64,000 nt of DNA from Trichococcus pasteurii (GCF_900112935.1 NZ_FONM01000004.1:62001-126000); one strand, 5' to 3'. Counted from the stretch's first letter, positions 26,001 to 33,887 are shown. Numbers and translations: made by a program. Notes: a model not told the origin generated them from the sequence alone.

Positions 26001-26373
26001 TCTCGACGGGCAGACGCCGAATCAGGACCGGCTGACCTTGACGACCCGCTTCAACGAAGGCGAGAAGGATCTGTTCCTGATTTCCCTGAAGGCCGGCGGG
26101 ACCGGCTTGAATTTGACGGGCGGGGATACCGTCATCCTCTATGACTCCTGGTGGAACCCGGCCGTCGAAAGCCAGGCTACCGATCGTGTGCACCGTTTCG
26201 GCCAGAAAAAGGTCGTTCAGGTCATCCGCATGATCGCGACAGGCACGATCGAGGAACGGATCAACGAACTGCAGGAACAGAAGCGTGAAATGATCGATTC
26301 CGTCATCCAGGCGGGCGGCCAATCGGTTACTTCCCTGACGAAGGAAGAATTGATGCAGCTGCTGGAAATGTAA
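23095..26373 (+). CDS. SWIM zinc-finger SNF2-family helicase
   Basis: A 1092-aa Swi2/Snf2 DNA-dependent ATPase. A SWIM zinc finger near residues 63-87 reads YYCSCPAFESYPGPCKHVVAF. A middle SNF2-associated bacterial domain follows. The two motor lobes have DDMGLGKTLQVISF (Walker A) and DEAQSVKN (motif II) in lobe one, and VVLFSQFTQML, SLKAGGTGLNLTGGDTV and ATDRVHRFGQ in lobe two. This architecture is common in Firmicutes; its cellular role is probably nucleic-acid remodelling or transcription recycling, not established. The start at 23095 has only a modest GAGGG site; ATG 23116 is an alternative. Confidence 0.92.
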   Translation: MVSVGYNMQEIKDMTYSNATFKKGMELFESGALRQYTANSAEDAFRAEIKGTKQYEVEVYLDEYAEIEDYYCSCPAFESYPGPCKHVVAFLLAILNASSDYRVDRKSLSQKAATGSKTSRAPKNRYDVEQTNRLLDVLQFELLEENDLFDRVPIQVEYTLVMSDLRYGQHFSLKMRVGSGQLYMVKDCDYVIKGILAGRQLPFGKKFTFSADKHELSEEDRAVFLFLKQILDAGAASGRDYRSSEDRKEVTVPASMVKELLEKLAKCPLVYIKTNPYQTRGKTLMPDQIVKDFDKLPVSFSLSELPQGGLLFEETTETSAENIFFNQADLFLLDGNFYFLNTSMNERLNGIYAAISQSGHNGLHIPPESAGDFLAIAVPALQKFAAISLADAVQSTYQSFPLQAELYLDWKQDKLITELFFNYGETKIDAAKEGVAHKDLAPDTVIRDRISESILIQTFSDCANDALKFDELLYLDDLDHIMSFLYEGLEKLAPHCEIFTTAAVENLLYQPVRPPKVAIEVNNQSRLLDVTFSTDEIDIEDLKQMVRQIAANKSYHRLSNGKIVNLHQKEIKELTDAVVQLDVPLKDLKAEMSLPLYKAFGVDPEAGIVHQDEDFMTLINRMEKPEKIDFDLPGDLTATLRPYQETGYKWLKGLDHYGFGGILADDMGLGKTLQVISFIAGSLGEGDGKPYLVVCPSSVLYNWQKEFKQFAPGIPTQLITGKKSERSDCVTTAIAENIPVWITSYPLLQRDEDLYEGLAFRTVILDEAQSVKNATAKTTKAASALTANNKIALSGTPIENALSELYTIFSIAQPGLFGTRTDFKKMEPAQIAKKVKPFILRRLKADVLKDLPPKIESISYIEMTEKQKTVYLSQLQLMRQETKAMLDADTLNENRIKILAGLTRLRQICCDPALVMADYKGGSGKLDRLMEYLAEAKENGRRVVLFSQFTQMLAIIRKKLDETGEAYFYLDGQTPNQDRLTLTTRFNEGEKDLFLISLKAGGTGLNLTGGDTVILYDSWWNPAVESQATDRVHRFGQKKVVQVIRMIATGTIEERINELQEQKREMIDSVIQAGGQSVTSLTKEELMQLLEM

Positions 26374-26454
26374 ATTTTGCCGCGATTAAAGAGTACGGGC
26401 GGCATGCAGGCTGTACCGGAGCCAATACTGTTTTGAAAAGGAAGGGGGATTTTG

Positions 26455-27240
26455 ATGTCGGTTACACCTAATCCGGAAATGGATTTTGAATTATACATGG
26501 ATACGGCGGTCCTGGCCGGGAAAATCATGCTGGAAAGCAATGCGGAAACCTACCGTGTCGAGGAAACCGTGACGCGCATCCTGAACAAGACCGGGCTGCA
26601 GATGACCGATGCACTGGCTTTGACCACCGGGCTAGTGGCCACGCTCGACAATCCGAATATGCATGCGATCACGGTCGTCAAACGGATCACGGAACGCACG
26701 ACGAATCTGAACAGGGTGTCCCGCGTCAATGCCGTTTCGCGGAATTTCGTCGAAGACAAATTGACCATCCAGGAGGCTTACGATGCGCTGCAGAACATCG
26801 ATGAAATCCAATACAGCGGGCTCCAAAAAAGCTTCGCGCTGATCGGCTTCATCCAGCTGTTCATTTTTTTGATGGGCGGCACCTTCTATGACTTCTTGGC
26901 GATGCTTCCGGTCAGCGTAGCGGTTTCGTTTGTTCTGTACACCGCGGTCAAATGGAAAATCCGCCCGTTCATCCAAAACCTGGTCTCCAGTTTTGTGATT
27001 GCTGTGATGACGGCCGTTTTGTCCGAGCTTTTGACCTTTCCGATACAACCGGATACGATCATCATCAGTGCCATCATGCCTTTGTTGCCGGGTACCGTGT
27101 TGACGAACGGCATCCGTGACACCTTCCGCGGGGATTATATGTCGGGAGCGGCCAAAATATTGGAGGCCTTTGTGATTGCGGTATTCATTGCAATCGGCAT
27201 CGGTGCCGGTCTCGTCGTCGGCGCGGAGGTGATCCGATGA
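26455..27240 (+). CDS. Threonine/serine exporter, N-terminal half (YjjP, DUF1212)
   Basis: A 261-aa protein of the ThrE N-terminal family. The cytoplasmic part contains AGKIMLESNAETYRVEETVTRI and a later TTNLNRVSRVN; the C-terminal half carries about five membrane helices with MPLLPGTVLTNGIRD. ThrE-type exporters act on threonine, serine or short dicarboxylates; the substrate here is unknown. ATG 26455 follows AAGGGGG with 7-nt spacing. The stop overlaps the start of the partner gene. Confidence 0.88.
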   Translation: MSVTPNPEMDFELYMDTAVLAGKIMLESNAETYRVEETVTRILNKTGLQMTDALALTTGLVATLDNPNMHAITVVKRITERTTNLNRVSRVNAVSRNFVEDKLTIQEAYDALQNIDEIQYSGLQKSFALIGFIQLFIFLMGGTFYDFLAMLPVSVAVSFVLYTAVKWKIRPFIQNLVSSFVIAVMTAVLSELLTFPIQPDTIIISAIMPLLPGTVLTNGIRDTFRGDYMSGAAKILEAFVIAVFIAIGIGAGLVVGAEVIR

Positions 27241-27701
27241 CTCTGTTCACTATCGTCCTGGAAATGGCCGTTGCATTCGTCGCCGTCTTTTTTATCGCCG
27301 TCACCTTGGAGGCACCAAAACGGACATTGCGTTACGGCGCATTGGCTGGAGCTTTGGGCTGGGGCGTCTACCTTGTCGGGCTATTGTTTTTGGACATCGT
27401 CGCAGCCACTTTTCTGGCCAGTCTGTTCATCGCTTGGATTGCGCATCTGTTCGCGCGTTTGCTGAAGACGCCGGTGACGATCTATTTCATCCCGGCCTTC
27501 ATCACCTTGGTTCCCGGAGCAGGCGTTTATCAATCGGTCTATTCCTTCATCAACAAAGAATATGCAGTGGCGCAGCAGCATCTGGTTCTCACGCTGCAGA
27601 TATCGGGCGCCATCGCGCTGGCGATCTTCATCGTGGACAGTCTCTTCGGACTCATGGCCAGGATAAAGGCCTCGAGGGAAAAAAACAACCCGGCCAAATA
27701 G
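27237..27701 (+). CDS. Threonine/serine exporter, C-terminal half (YjjB, DUF3815)
   Basis: A 154-aa membrane protein of four predicted helices with the family motif FIPAFITLVPGAGVYQSVYSFI. It is the small partner of the preceding YjjP-like protein and starts within its stop (ATGA), so the two are translationally coupled and probably form one exporter. Confidence 0.88.
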   Translation: MTLFTIVLEMAVAFVAVFFIAVTLEAPKRTLRYGALAGALGWGVYLVGLLFLDIVAATFLASLFIAWIAHLFARLLKTPVTIYFIPAFITLVPGAGVYQSVYSFINKEYAVAQQHLVLTLQISGAIALAIFIVDSLFGLMARIKASREKNNPAK

Positions 27702-27820
27702 TGTCTGCCTGATGTGGGCATGCGGGTGATCATTTTTTGTGACACAGAGTTGTAAACTGGATTTAACGCAGCCGTATCGCAAATATGATAAACTTGCATC
27801 ATTCAGAAGGAGGCAACCGC

Positions 27821-28441
27821 ATGTCAGAAAACAATCAAAAACCGACCAGACAAGAATTACACGGAAATCATAAACGCAATAACCTGCTAATTGTTTTGGG
27901 CGTCATCGCCGCCGCATTTTTGGGGCTCGTGCTCCTTTACAATTTTTTTTACGGAAATGACGAAGAACCATCCATAGCAGCAAACAATCAAACAAATTCA
28001 CAAAACATGATCATCACCGAATCGGATGCTTCCAGCGAAACGTCCTCTTCAGCCGAAAAAAATTCGGAAAAAGAGGAAAAAGAGGATGAAGACACCGAGA
28101 CGGAAACGGAAGAAGTACCGTCGACCGATAAGAACGTAACAAAGGCATACACCGGCGACTGGGAACCGGTCGGCACGACCCAAACTGGGGACCATGTCAC
28201 GGATTACAGCGACGGATCCGCCGACCGCAATGAAATCAAGCAAGCTGTGGCCGCCGCAACCGGCATCAGCGCCGATAACATGATCGAATGGTGGATCGGA
28301 AATGCCGGCGATCAGCAAGTCACCGCCACAGTCTCGGATACGCAGAAAGAGACGATCGCACGCGTCCAACTCAAATGGGTCGACGGCGAAGGCTGGCAAG
28401 TTACGCTTGTGGAAGAACTGGACGAAATACCGAATGACTGA
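27821..28441 (+). CDS. DUF1510 (YrrS-like) membrane-anchored protein
   Basis: A 206-aa protein. A short cytoplasmic basic region precedes one membrane helix (about residues 20-42, NLLIVLGVIAAAFLGLVLLYNFF). A low-complexity Ser/Glu/Asp/Thr-rich linker (about 65-105) leads to a C-terminal DUF1510 domain containing YTGDWEPVGTTQTGDHVTDY and MIEWWIGNAGDQQVTATVSD. The fold is extracytoplasmic; YrrS of Bacillus lies next to a penicillin-binding protein gene, but no such neighbour is here. AGAAGGAGG supports ATG 27821. Confidence 0.85.
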   Translation: MSENNQKPTRQELHGNHKRNNLLIVLGVIAAAFLGLVLLYNFFYGNDEEPSIAANNQTNSQNMIITESDASSETSSSAEKNSEKEEKEDEDTETETEEVPSTDKNVTKAYTGDWEPVGTTQTGDHVTDYSDGSADRNEIKQAVAAATGISADNMIEWWIGNAGDQQVTATVSDTQKETIARVQLKWVDGEGWQVTLVEELDEIPND

Positions 28442-28455
28442 TTGATACAGGAAGG

Positions 28456-28483
28456 CGCTCTTTTGTTACAGGGCGTTTTTTTT
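28456..28483 (+). terminator. Weak intrinsic terminator
   Basis: CGCTC and GGGCG form a 5-bp stem (one G-T), followed by T8. It probably separates the DUF1510 gene from kdgR. Confidence 0.5.
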
Positions 28484-28532
28484 GCGTTGCTTATTTGGAA
28501 ATGCTTCTGTACGAAATGCTTGTTTTGGGGTA

Positions 28533-28557
28533 AACTGTTTCTGGATAGGAAACAGTT
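28533..28557 (+). promoter_or_regulatory. Candidate KdgR operator in front of kdgR
   Basis: AACTGTTTC-TGGATAG-GAAACAGTT is a perfect 9-bp inverted repeat ending 15 bp before the kdgR start. IclR-family regulators bind such GGAAAC-type palindromes and often repress themselves. A TATTTGGAAAT at 28492-28502 recurs in the kdgK upstream region. Confidence 0.55.
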
Positions 28558-28572
28558 GAGGGGTGTCAAAAA

Positions 28573-29349
28573 TTGGAAGAAGAGAAAAAACCTTACGGAA
28601 CGGTCCTGCTGAAAGCCGCTAAAATCATCGATCATTTATCCAACAGCAGAGAAGCCCAGAGTCTGGCCGCCATCGCAGCCAATACGGGTCTGTCCAGCCC
28701 GACGGCACTGAAGATCCTGGACACGCTGCTTTTGATCGGGTATGTCGAAAAGGACGAGCAGACAAAGCGTTTCACTCTGGGCAGTGCGCTGATCCGCTAT
28801 GCGAACAACCGGCTCGCGAATCTGGACATCATCAAAATCACCGATCCGTATTTGCGGAACCTGCAGGCCGGGCTGGATGAAACGGTCCATCTGGGCATTC
28901 TCGATAAGGATGAGGTCCTCTACGTTAATAAATTGGAGACGCAAAAAGCGATCGCCAACATCAATTCCCGCATCGGCAACACCAACCATCTCTACAGTTC
29001 AGCGATGGGCAAGGCGATGCTGGCCGCCTTCAGCGATGAGGAGTTGGCGGCGTATCTGGATCGGGTCGAACTGGTCGCGGACACGCCGAACACGATAACC
29101 GATCGGGACGTTCTGAAGGAAGAGGTGCAAAAAGTCAAAATGTTGGGTTTTGCTACTGATGACGAAGAAAACGACCTGGATGTCATCTGCATCGGGGCGG
29201 CGCTCGTGGTCGACAACAAAATCTATGGCGCATTCAGCGTCAGCACGCCGAAATACCGTTTCGAGCGCGAGAAGACCATCGAAAAGGTGCTGGAAACGAA
29301 ACAGAATCTGTTGGCCGAATTGAGCAGGCCGAACACGTTTATTAGTTGA
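28573..29349 (+). CDS. kdgR: IclR-family regulator, KdgR-like
   Basis: A 258-aa IclR protein. The N-terminal winged helix (about residues 10-70) contains SLAAIAANTGLSSPTALKILDTLLLIGYVEKD; the C-terminal effector domain (about 75-250) contains DETVHLGILDKDEVLYVNKLE and LYSSAMGKAMLAAF. The position one gene before a 2-keto-3-deoxygluconate kinase gene suggests control of KDG catabolism. The start is TTG 28573 after GAGGGGTG. The symbol rests on context and is not proven. Confidence 0.8.
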   Translation: MEEEKKPYGTVLLKAAKIIDHLSNSREAQSLAAIAANTGLSSPTALKILDTLLLIGYVEKDEQTKRFTLGSALIRYANNRLANLDIIKITDPYLRNLQAGLDETVHLGILDKDEVLYVNKLETQKAIANINSRIGNTNHLYSSAMGKAMLAAFSDEELAAYLDRVELVADTPNTITDRDVLKEEVQKVKMLGFATDDEENDLDVICIGAALVVDNKIYGAFSVSTPKYRFEREKTIEKVLETKQNLLAELSRPNTFIS

Positions 29350-29375
29350 TTTGGTATTCTGGTTTGGTATTCTGG
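29350..29375. repeat. Perfect 13-bp tandem duplication
   Basis: TTTGGTATTCTGG occurs twice head to tail immediately after the kdgR stop. It looks like a simple replication-slippage duplication. Confidence 0.8.
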
Positions 29376-29408
29376 TTCGAGTTCGCGCATTTGGATTTGA
29401 CCGGATCT

Positions 29409-29535
29409 CCCCGCCAAAATGGGTTTGACGGGGAATCTCGTGTTGTCCGTGGACGTTTTTCCCCGCCAAGGTGGTTTCGGCGGGTTTTTTGACTGTGATT
29501 TGAACTTTTTTCCCCGTCAATATGCTTTTGGCGGG
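29409..29535. repeat. Palindromic array D (three units, 51-52-bp period)
   Basis: Three hairpins start with CCCCG(C/T)CAA and end with GGGG or GCGGG, at 29409-29433, 29461-29484 and 29512-29535. Starts are 52 and 51 bp apart and T-rich linkers separate them. Stem changes are largely compensatory between CGCC and CGTC types. The stems differ from those of A-C, but number and spacing are the same. They lie between kdgR and kdgK; the T-runs after each could let them act as weak terminators. Confidence 0.85.
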
Positions 29536-29718
29536 TTATTTTTGCGAGGTAATTCATATTCCAATGTTCCGAAGCCCCAAATATCTGGGAAATTCAAAGT
29601 GTCAGGTGACAACTTCTTGGATAAACGTCAATAAAAGAGAAATTCGCTCACATAGGTGTTGAAATAACCCGAAGGAAACCGTATAATGAAACCAAAGTAT
29701 TTCCTAAAAGAAAACGAT

Positions 29719-29735
29719 ATTTCCTATTTGGAAAT
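29719..29735 (+). promoter_or_regulatory. Candidate KdgR operator in front of kdgK
   Basis: ATTTCC-TATTT-GGAAAT is a perfect palindrome about 110 bp before kdgK. The imperfect TTTCC-TAAAA-GAAAA just upstream and TTTCC at 29744 suggest several sites. The 11-mer TATTTGGAAAT is shared with 28492-28502 upstream of kdgR. The rest of 29536-29842 shows no gene. Confidence 0.5.
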
Positions 29736-29842
29736 AAAGTGAGTTTCCTATCATGCATTTCAGGTCGGTTGCAGCATACCAGTAAGAATAATGTAACCGC
29801 GTTCAGTGAAAATCCATCAAAAAATCAGGAGCGTGCGAAAAG

Positions 29843-30847
29843 ATGAGTAAAATTTTGACATTGGGCGAAATCATGTTGCGCCTATCTACAGATCCAGGAA
29901 CATTGATGACCTATTCCACTAATTTCACAGGACATTACGGCGGCGGGGAAGCGAACGTCGGCATCAGTCTGGCGAATTTTGGCCATGAAGTGGCTTTCGC
30001 AAGCAAAGTGCCGGCCAATCCGTTGGGGGTTGCGGTCCGCAAACATCTGAAAAGTTACGGAATTTGCACAGCCTTGCTAAGAAAAGGCGGCGAACGCCTA
30101 GGCACCTACTATTTGGAAAGCGGCGTCGGCGAACGTGCGGCTTCCGTTGTCTATGATCGTGCCCATTCAAGTTTTTCCAGCATGGAAGCTTTGGAATGGG
30201 ATTTCGATGAGCTGTTCGAGGACGTGAACCTGTTCCATATCTCGGGTGTCACTGCCGCGCTCACGAAAGATTGGGCTGCATGGTCGGTCGAGTTGGTGCG
30301 GGAAGCGAAAAGACGCGAAATCAAAGTCAGTTTCGACATCAACTACCGCGCCAAACTTTGGACACAGGCCGAATGCGGGGCTTTCCTGAAGCAAGTCTTG
30401 CCGTTGACAGACTATCTTTCTGCAGGCAAATTGGATGCCTTGTATCTGATGGGGATTCCGGAAAATACGAGCGAACAGGAAGATGTGACTTATTATTACG
30501 AGAAGATGGCGGAAAAATATCCGAACATCGAAGTCTTCTACTCCACAATCCGTCAGGTGCATTCCGCCAGCCACAATGTGCTCCAAGGGACGATGTGGCG
30601 CAAAGGGGAAACGACTTTCTCGAACGTGCACACGATCACTCCGATCGTTGACCGGGTCGGCGGCGGCGATGCGTATGCCGCAGGGATCCTGCATGGCATC
30701 CTTTCCGGGTATACCGCAGAGCATACGGTCGATTTCGCGATCGCCGCATCCAGCATGAAACACACAATCCATGGCGACTGCAACCAGTTTTCCGCCGAAG
30801 AAGTGGAAGACTTCATGAAGTCCGATTCCGGAGCGATCAAACGATAA
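29843..30847 (+). CDS. kdgK: 2-keto-3-deoxygluconate kinase (PfkB family)
   Basis: A 334-aa PfkB sugar kinase producing 2-keto-3-deoxy-6-phosphogluconate. The N-terminal motif GGGEANVGISLANFGHEVAF and the C-terminal anion-hole/catalytic motif DRVGGGDAYAAGILHG (catalytic Asp after GGG) are intact; FDINYRAKLW is typical of KDG kinases. CAGGAGCGT precedes the ATG. Linkage to kdgR supports the assignment. No KDPG aldolase gene is in the window. Confidence 0.85.
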   Translation: MSKILTLGEIMLRLSTDPGTLMTYSTNFTGHYGGGEANVGISLANFGHEVAFASKVPANPLGVAVRKHLKSYGICTALLRKGGERLGTYYLESGVGERAASVVYDRAHSSFSSMEALEWDFDELFEDVNLFHISGVTAALTKDWAAWSVELVREAKRREIKVSFDINYRAKLWTQAECGAFLKQVLPLTDYLSAGKLDALYLMGIPENTSEQEDVTYYYEKMAEKYPNIEVFYSTIRQVHSASHNVLQGTMWRKGETTFSNVHTITPIVDRVGGGDAYAAGILHGILSGYTAEHTVDFAIAASSMKHTIHGDCNQFSAEEVEDFMKSDSGAIKR

Positions 30848-30861
30848 GAAAGTGGAAGGCA

Positions 30862-30905
30862 AAAAGGCAAGCGTTCGGTAAAAAACCGAATGCTTGCCTT
30901 TTCTA
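30862..30905. terminator. Strong bidirectional terminator
   Basis: AAAAAGGCAAGCGTTCGGT and ACCGAATGCTTGCCTTTT pair with one mismatch around an AAAAA loop. It serves kdgK on the plus strand and the convergent small-gene cluster on the minus strand. Confidence 0.9.
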
Positions 30906-30928
30906 TTGGCTGCGCCTTAATGGTTTCA

Positions 30929-31153
30929 TCAGATGAATTCGCTGTCGTATTGCTTCTCCATCTGTTTCATTTCGTGGTAGCTGACTTGGTCGAGCGTCAT
31001 CGAAGCCAACAGCAGATTGAAGTCATCGCGGGCTTCCGGATCGGCAGCGTCCCAGATGAGCGTGTGCGCTGCCTCATCCTCGCCGAGATCCTCGGAAAAA
31101 TCGACCATGCTGTCGCGCCATTTGATGTATGCTTCGTATTGTCCAGGTTTCAT
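30929..31153 (-). CDS. Hypothetical protein, 74 aa
   Basis: A small acidic, soluble protein that I do not recognise: MKPGQYEAYIKWRDSMVDFS and later HTLIWDAADPEARDDFNLLL. It has no signal peptide or membrane segment. GGAGGATAC just before the ATG and its place behind a GNAT gene on the same strand support it as real. Confidence 0.65.
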   Translation of the reverse strand: MKPGQYEAYIKWRDSMVDFSEDLGEDEAAHTLIWDAADPEARDDFNLLLASMTLDQVSYHEMKQMEKQYDSEFI

Positions 31154-31172
31154 TTTGTATCCTCCATTATTC

Positions 31173-31616
31173 TCATTTCATGATATAAATCATTTCGATT
31201 TCCCTTGTATCCAGGTCGGTGCCGCGCTTCATGAAGCCGGCTGTTTCAAGCGCCTCGCGGGCCCATTGGTTGCCGATCTGGACGGATGCATGCAACAGGG
31301 AGCAGTCGAACTGCGTTCCGATCCATTTCGCAATCTCCCGGATGCTTTCGGAACCGAAGCCTTTGGATTGGAAAGGCTGACCAATCATGATTTGTTCGAG
31401 CGTCATCGCGGAAGCTTTTTGCGCCCTCCTGATGAAGGCCAAGCCGACCAAAGTATCTTCGGCATAGAGTGCGAGCGGGAAAAGTGCCTGCGGTTCAACG
31501 TAGGCTTGGGCAATCATTTCCGCATTGGGCAGGACATATTTTCGTTGCCAATCGTCAACAGCCAGCTGGACTGCTGCCTGGATATTTTCAGTTGAAAGGT
31601 TACGTATTGTGATCAT
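31173..31616 (-). CDS. GNAT family N-acetyltransferase
   Basis: A 147-aa acetyltransferase. LFPLALYAEDTLVGLAFIRR is the central strand region, and QPFQSKGFGSESIREIAKWI is the acetyl-CoA binding motif A (Q-x-x-G-x-G). ARTAGF-like ALETAGFMKRG closes the fold. Distantly similar to spermidine-acetyltransferase-type GNATs, but the substrate cannot be named. Starts 10 bp after the upstream membrane-protein gene, so the two are probably co-transcribed. Confidence 0.8.
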   Translation of the reverse strand: MITIRNLSTENIQAAVQLAVDDWQRKYVLPNAEMIAQAYVEPQALFPLALYAEDTLVGLAFIRRAQKASAMTLEQIMIGQPFQSKGFGSESIREIAKWIGTQFDCSLLHASVQIGNQWAREALETAGFMKRGTDLDTREIEMIYIMK

Positions 31617-31625
31617 TTTTTGCTC

Positions 31626-32336
31626 CTAGTCCGTTTCGTTATTTTTAGTTTCCGTATCGAAGGTGATGAGATACCCTTCAAGCCAATTGCCGCTGCTCTT
31701 CAAAGCAAAGTAGCCGAGGAGCGCGACGATCGCTGCAGCGGAGCAGTTCACGATCAGATCACCCATCGTATCCATTAAGGCAGCCTGCCCAATCAGCGGG
31801 ACACCCTCGATAGTGGCGGTCCGTTGCGTGTTCTGGCCCATGACGCTGTCGGCAAAAAACTCATAAAATTCCCAAAGCACACCGATTGTAGTTGCCAGAC
31901 AGAAAGAGAAAAGCGAAGACAAAACCGGTGTCAGGTTCAATCTTTGGACGCCTCCCTCCTGCAGGTTGGCGATGACGGAAAATCCGAGCACCCCAAAAAG
32001 AGCAGAACTCAAGGCATGTTGGATAGTATCCCATTCGGCAACAGTATCATAGAACCCGCCAAGACTGCCCAACAGGAGAGCCAAATAGAGAAACACAGCA
32101 TAGATGAAGGTGATTCTTTGAGGCAAGAGGATACGCGTATGTTTCCGCAAAAGCGAAGGGAAGAGCAAGGCAACCAGCCCGAAGCCGACTTGAACAAGCC
32201 GCAGGAAATGCTCAGCTTGCCTCTCAGTGCCTCGCGTTTGGATGAACCGTACAAATTCATATCCGGTAATCAGGATGAAGCTTGCAAAGATGAACAGGAC
32301 AACAGCGTAACTGAATTTTTTCAGCGTTTCACGCAT
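31626..32336 (-). CDS. Membrane protein, DUF2238/YjdF-like
   Basis: A 236-aa protein with about six membrane helices. The motif VAEWDTIQHALSSALFGVLGFSVI and a later TIGVLWEFYEFFADSVMG with MDTMGDLIVNCSAAAIVALLG resemble the YjdF/DUF2238 family, whose function is unknown; the conserved His, Glu and Asp residues in membrane helices could bind metal or protons. First gene of a small minus-strand cluster. Confidence 0.7.
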   Translation of the reverse strand: MRETLKKFSYAVVLFIFASFILITGYEFVRFIQTRGTERQAEHFLRLVQVGFGLVALLFPSLLRKHTRILLPQRITFIYAVFLYLALLLGSLGGFYDTVAEWDTIQHALSSALFGVLGFSVIANLQEGGVQRLNLTPVLSSLFSFCLATTIGVLWEFYEFFADSVMGQNTQRTATIEGVPLIGQAALMDTMGDLIVNCSAAAIVALLGYFALKSSGNWLEGYLITFDTETKNNETD

Positions 32337-32439
32337 GGTTTTTCAGCCTTCTTTCGGTTATTCAGCGCATATATCATCTACTCTCATTTTAGTCGACTTC
32401 AGCGGGATTCGCAACTTGTCGAAACTCTTTAAGCCGCAA

Positions 32440-32468
32440 AAAAAGGATGCCGGTAAGGCATCCTTTTT
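32440..32468 (-). terminator. Terminator of the aroE-aroK-tyrA operon
   Basis: AAAAAGGATGCC and GGCATCCTTTTT form a hairpin with a 5-nt loop; on the minus strand it is followed by T7. Confidence 0.88.
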
Positions 32469-32494
32469 ACGGCAATCATAAAAAATACTTGTGC

Positions 32495-33355
32495 TTATCT
32501 GTCAAACTTTTCCCGGCGCTTGGTGGACTTGATGAAAAGCTGCTTCAGGGCAACACTGTCGTCGTTTTTGATGGCTGCCTTGATCAGGTCGAGCTGATCC
32601 TCGAACGTCTGGATGCTCTTCAGCAAATACTCTTTGTTCTCAAGGAAAAGTTCGCTCCACAGCTCTTCGTTGATTTTGGCGATCCGGGTCAACTCGCGGT
32701 AACTGTCTCCGGTGAATTTCTCCGTTTCGCGGCCTTCGACATCGCTGTTCACCAGAGCGACGGCGATTGCGTGCGGCAACTGGCTGGTGAAAGCAATCAT
32801 TTCGTCATGGTAATCGGCAGATATACGCGTGATCCGGCCGAAGCCCATCTCCATGATCAAAGCTTCCATGAAAGCAAGATTCTCTTCTTTGTTGGAAGGG
32901 AGCGGCGTCAGGATGTAATTCGCATTTTTGTAGACGGAACTGCTGGCGAAATCGATGCCTTTTTTCTCGCGTCCGGCCATCGGGTGACCGAAGACGAAGT
33001 CGATCGAGGCAGGCAAAACCGACAGGATATCTTCGATGAAGAACTTTTTGACGCCCGTCGCATCCGTCAGAATCGACCCCGGCTTGAAATGGTGCTTGTG
33101 GGTGACGATGAAATCATGCACCAAACGGGGATAGAGCGAAAAGATCACCAAATCGGATTGCGGCAGGATGTCTTTCCCATCCTGATAGCCCTCCTTGATG
33201 AGCTGTTGCGCTTTGGCTTTGTCCAGCGTCGCCTGGTCGATGTCGATCCCGTAAAGATTACGGTATCCGGCATCGTGAAGGGCCATCGCGAAGGACCCGC
33301 CGATTACGCCCAGACCGACGATTGTGATGTTCAGCTCCTTATTGAGGGTTGTCAT
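32495..33355 (-). CDS. tyrA: Prephenate dehydrogenase
   Basis: A 286-aa enzyme that oxidatively decarboxylates prephenate to 4-hydroxyphenylpyruvate for tyrosine. An N-terminal Rossmann motif (ITIVGLGVIGGSFAMAL), the catalytic region with FVFGHPMAGREKKGIDFASS, and a helical dimerisation domain are present. It lacks the C-terminal ACT domain seen in many Bacillus-type TyrA proteins. ATG 33355 has GGAAGG upstream and overlaps the end of aroK by 17 bp; the longer in-frame start is unlikely. Confidence 0.93.
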   Translation of the reverse strand: MTTLNKELNITIVGLGVIGGSFAMALHDAGYRNLYGIDIDQATLDKAKAQQLIKEGYQDGKDILPQSDLVIFSLYPRLVHDFIVTHKHHFKPGSILTDATGVKKFFIEDILSVLPASIDFVFGHPMAGREKKGIDFASSSVYKNANYILTPLPSNKEENLAFMEALIMEMGFGRITRISADYHDEMIAFTSQLPHAIAVALVNSDVEGRETEKFTGDSYRELTRIAKINEELWSELFLENKEYLLKSIQTFEDQLDLIKAAIKNDDSVALKQLFIKSTKRREKFDR

Positions 33356-33878
33356 GGGCTGGGCCTTCCTTTCCTGCTCCATAGTGGCGCGCAATGATTT
33401 CAGCGGCTAGCTCTTCCAATGGCTTATCGTTCTTGACGACGAAATCCGCAGCTTCTTGATAGAGGGATTCGCGTTCAGCCTTCAGCGCATAGATCCGTTC
33501 CAAGCCGTCCTTCAAGAGCGGGCGATGGGAAACTTCAATGTCATGCGTGATGTCTTCGACTGCGCGGTCGATGTAATAGACAATCCCGCTCTTTTTCAAA
33601 ACCACGATGTTTTCGCTGCGTTTGACGACACCGCCGCCTGTGCTGACGATCGTATCCTCAAAATCGGCAATTTCTTTATAGGCATCCGATTCGATGCTGC
33701 GGAAATAGTCCTCTCCGATTTGGAAGAGATCGGTAATGCTTTTGCCGGTCTTCTCCTCAATGAAGGCATCCGAATCGATGAAACGGAAACCGGTTATATT
33801 GCTCAATAATTTGCCTAAAGTCGTCTTGCCTGCACCAGGCAGTCCAATCAGGATGATATTTTTTCCCAAATCCTTCAC
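33339..33878 (-). CDS. aroK: Shikimate kinase
   Basis: A 179-aa P-loop kinase that phosphorylates shikimate. Walker A GLPGAGKTT (about residues 13-21), the shikimate-binding DSDAFIEEKTGKSI, the STGGGVV glycine loop and the lid/adenine region DITHDIEVSHRPLL are visible. The start codon is GTG 33878 with a weak site; it lies 9 bp after aroE. Confidence 0.93.
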   Translation of the reverse strand: MKDLGKNIILIGLPGAGKTTLGKLLSNITGFRFIDSDAFIEEKTGKSITDLFQIGEDYFRSIESDAYKEIADFEDTIVSTGGGVVKRSENIVVLKKSGIVYYIDRAVEDITHDIEVSHRPLLKDGLERIYALKAERESLYQEAADFVVKNDKPLEELAAEIIARHYGAGKEGPAHDNPQ

Positions 33879-33887
33879 CTATTCCCG

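Noticed and set aside
24856-26322. 488-codon frame antisense to the SNF2 helicase
   Set aside because: Shadow frame produced by codon bias of a well-supported gene; no ribosome site and no recognisable domains. The same applies to 402-, 334- and 262-codon antisense frames at 18709-19917, 44653-45657 and 19978-20766.
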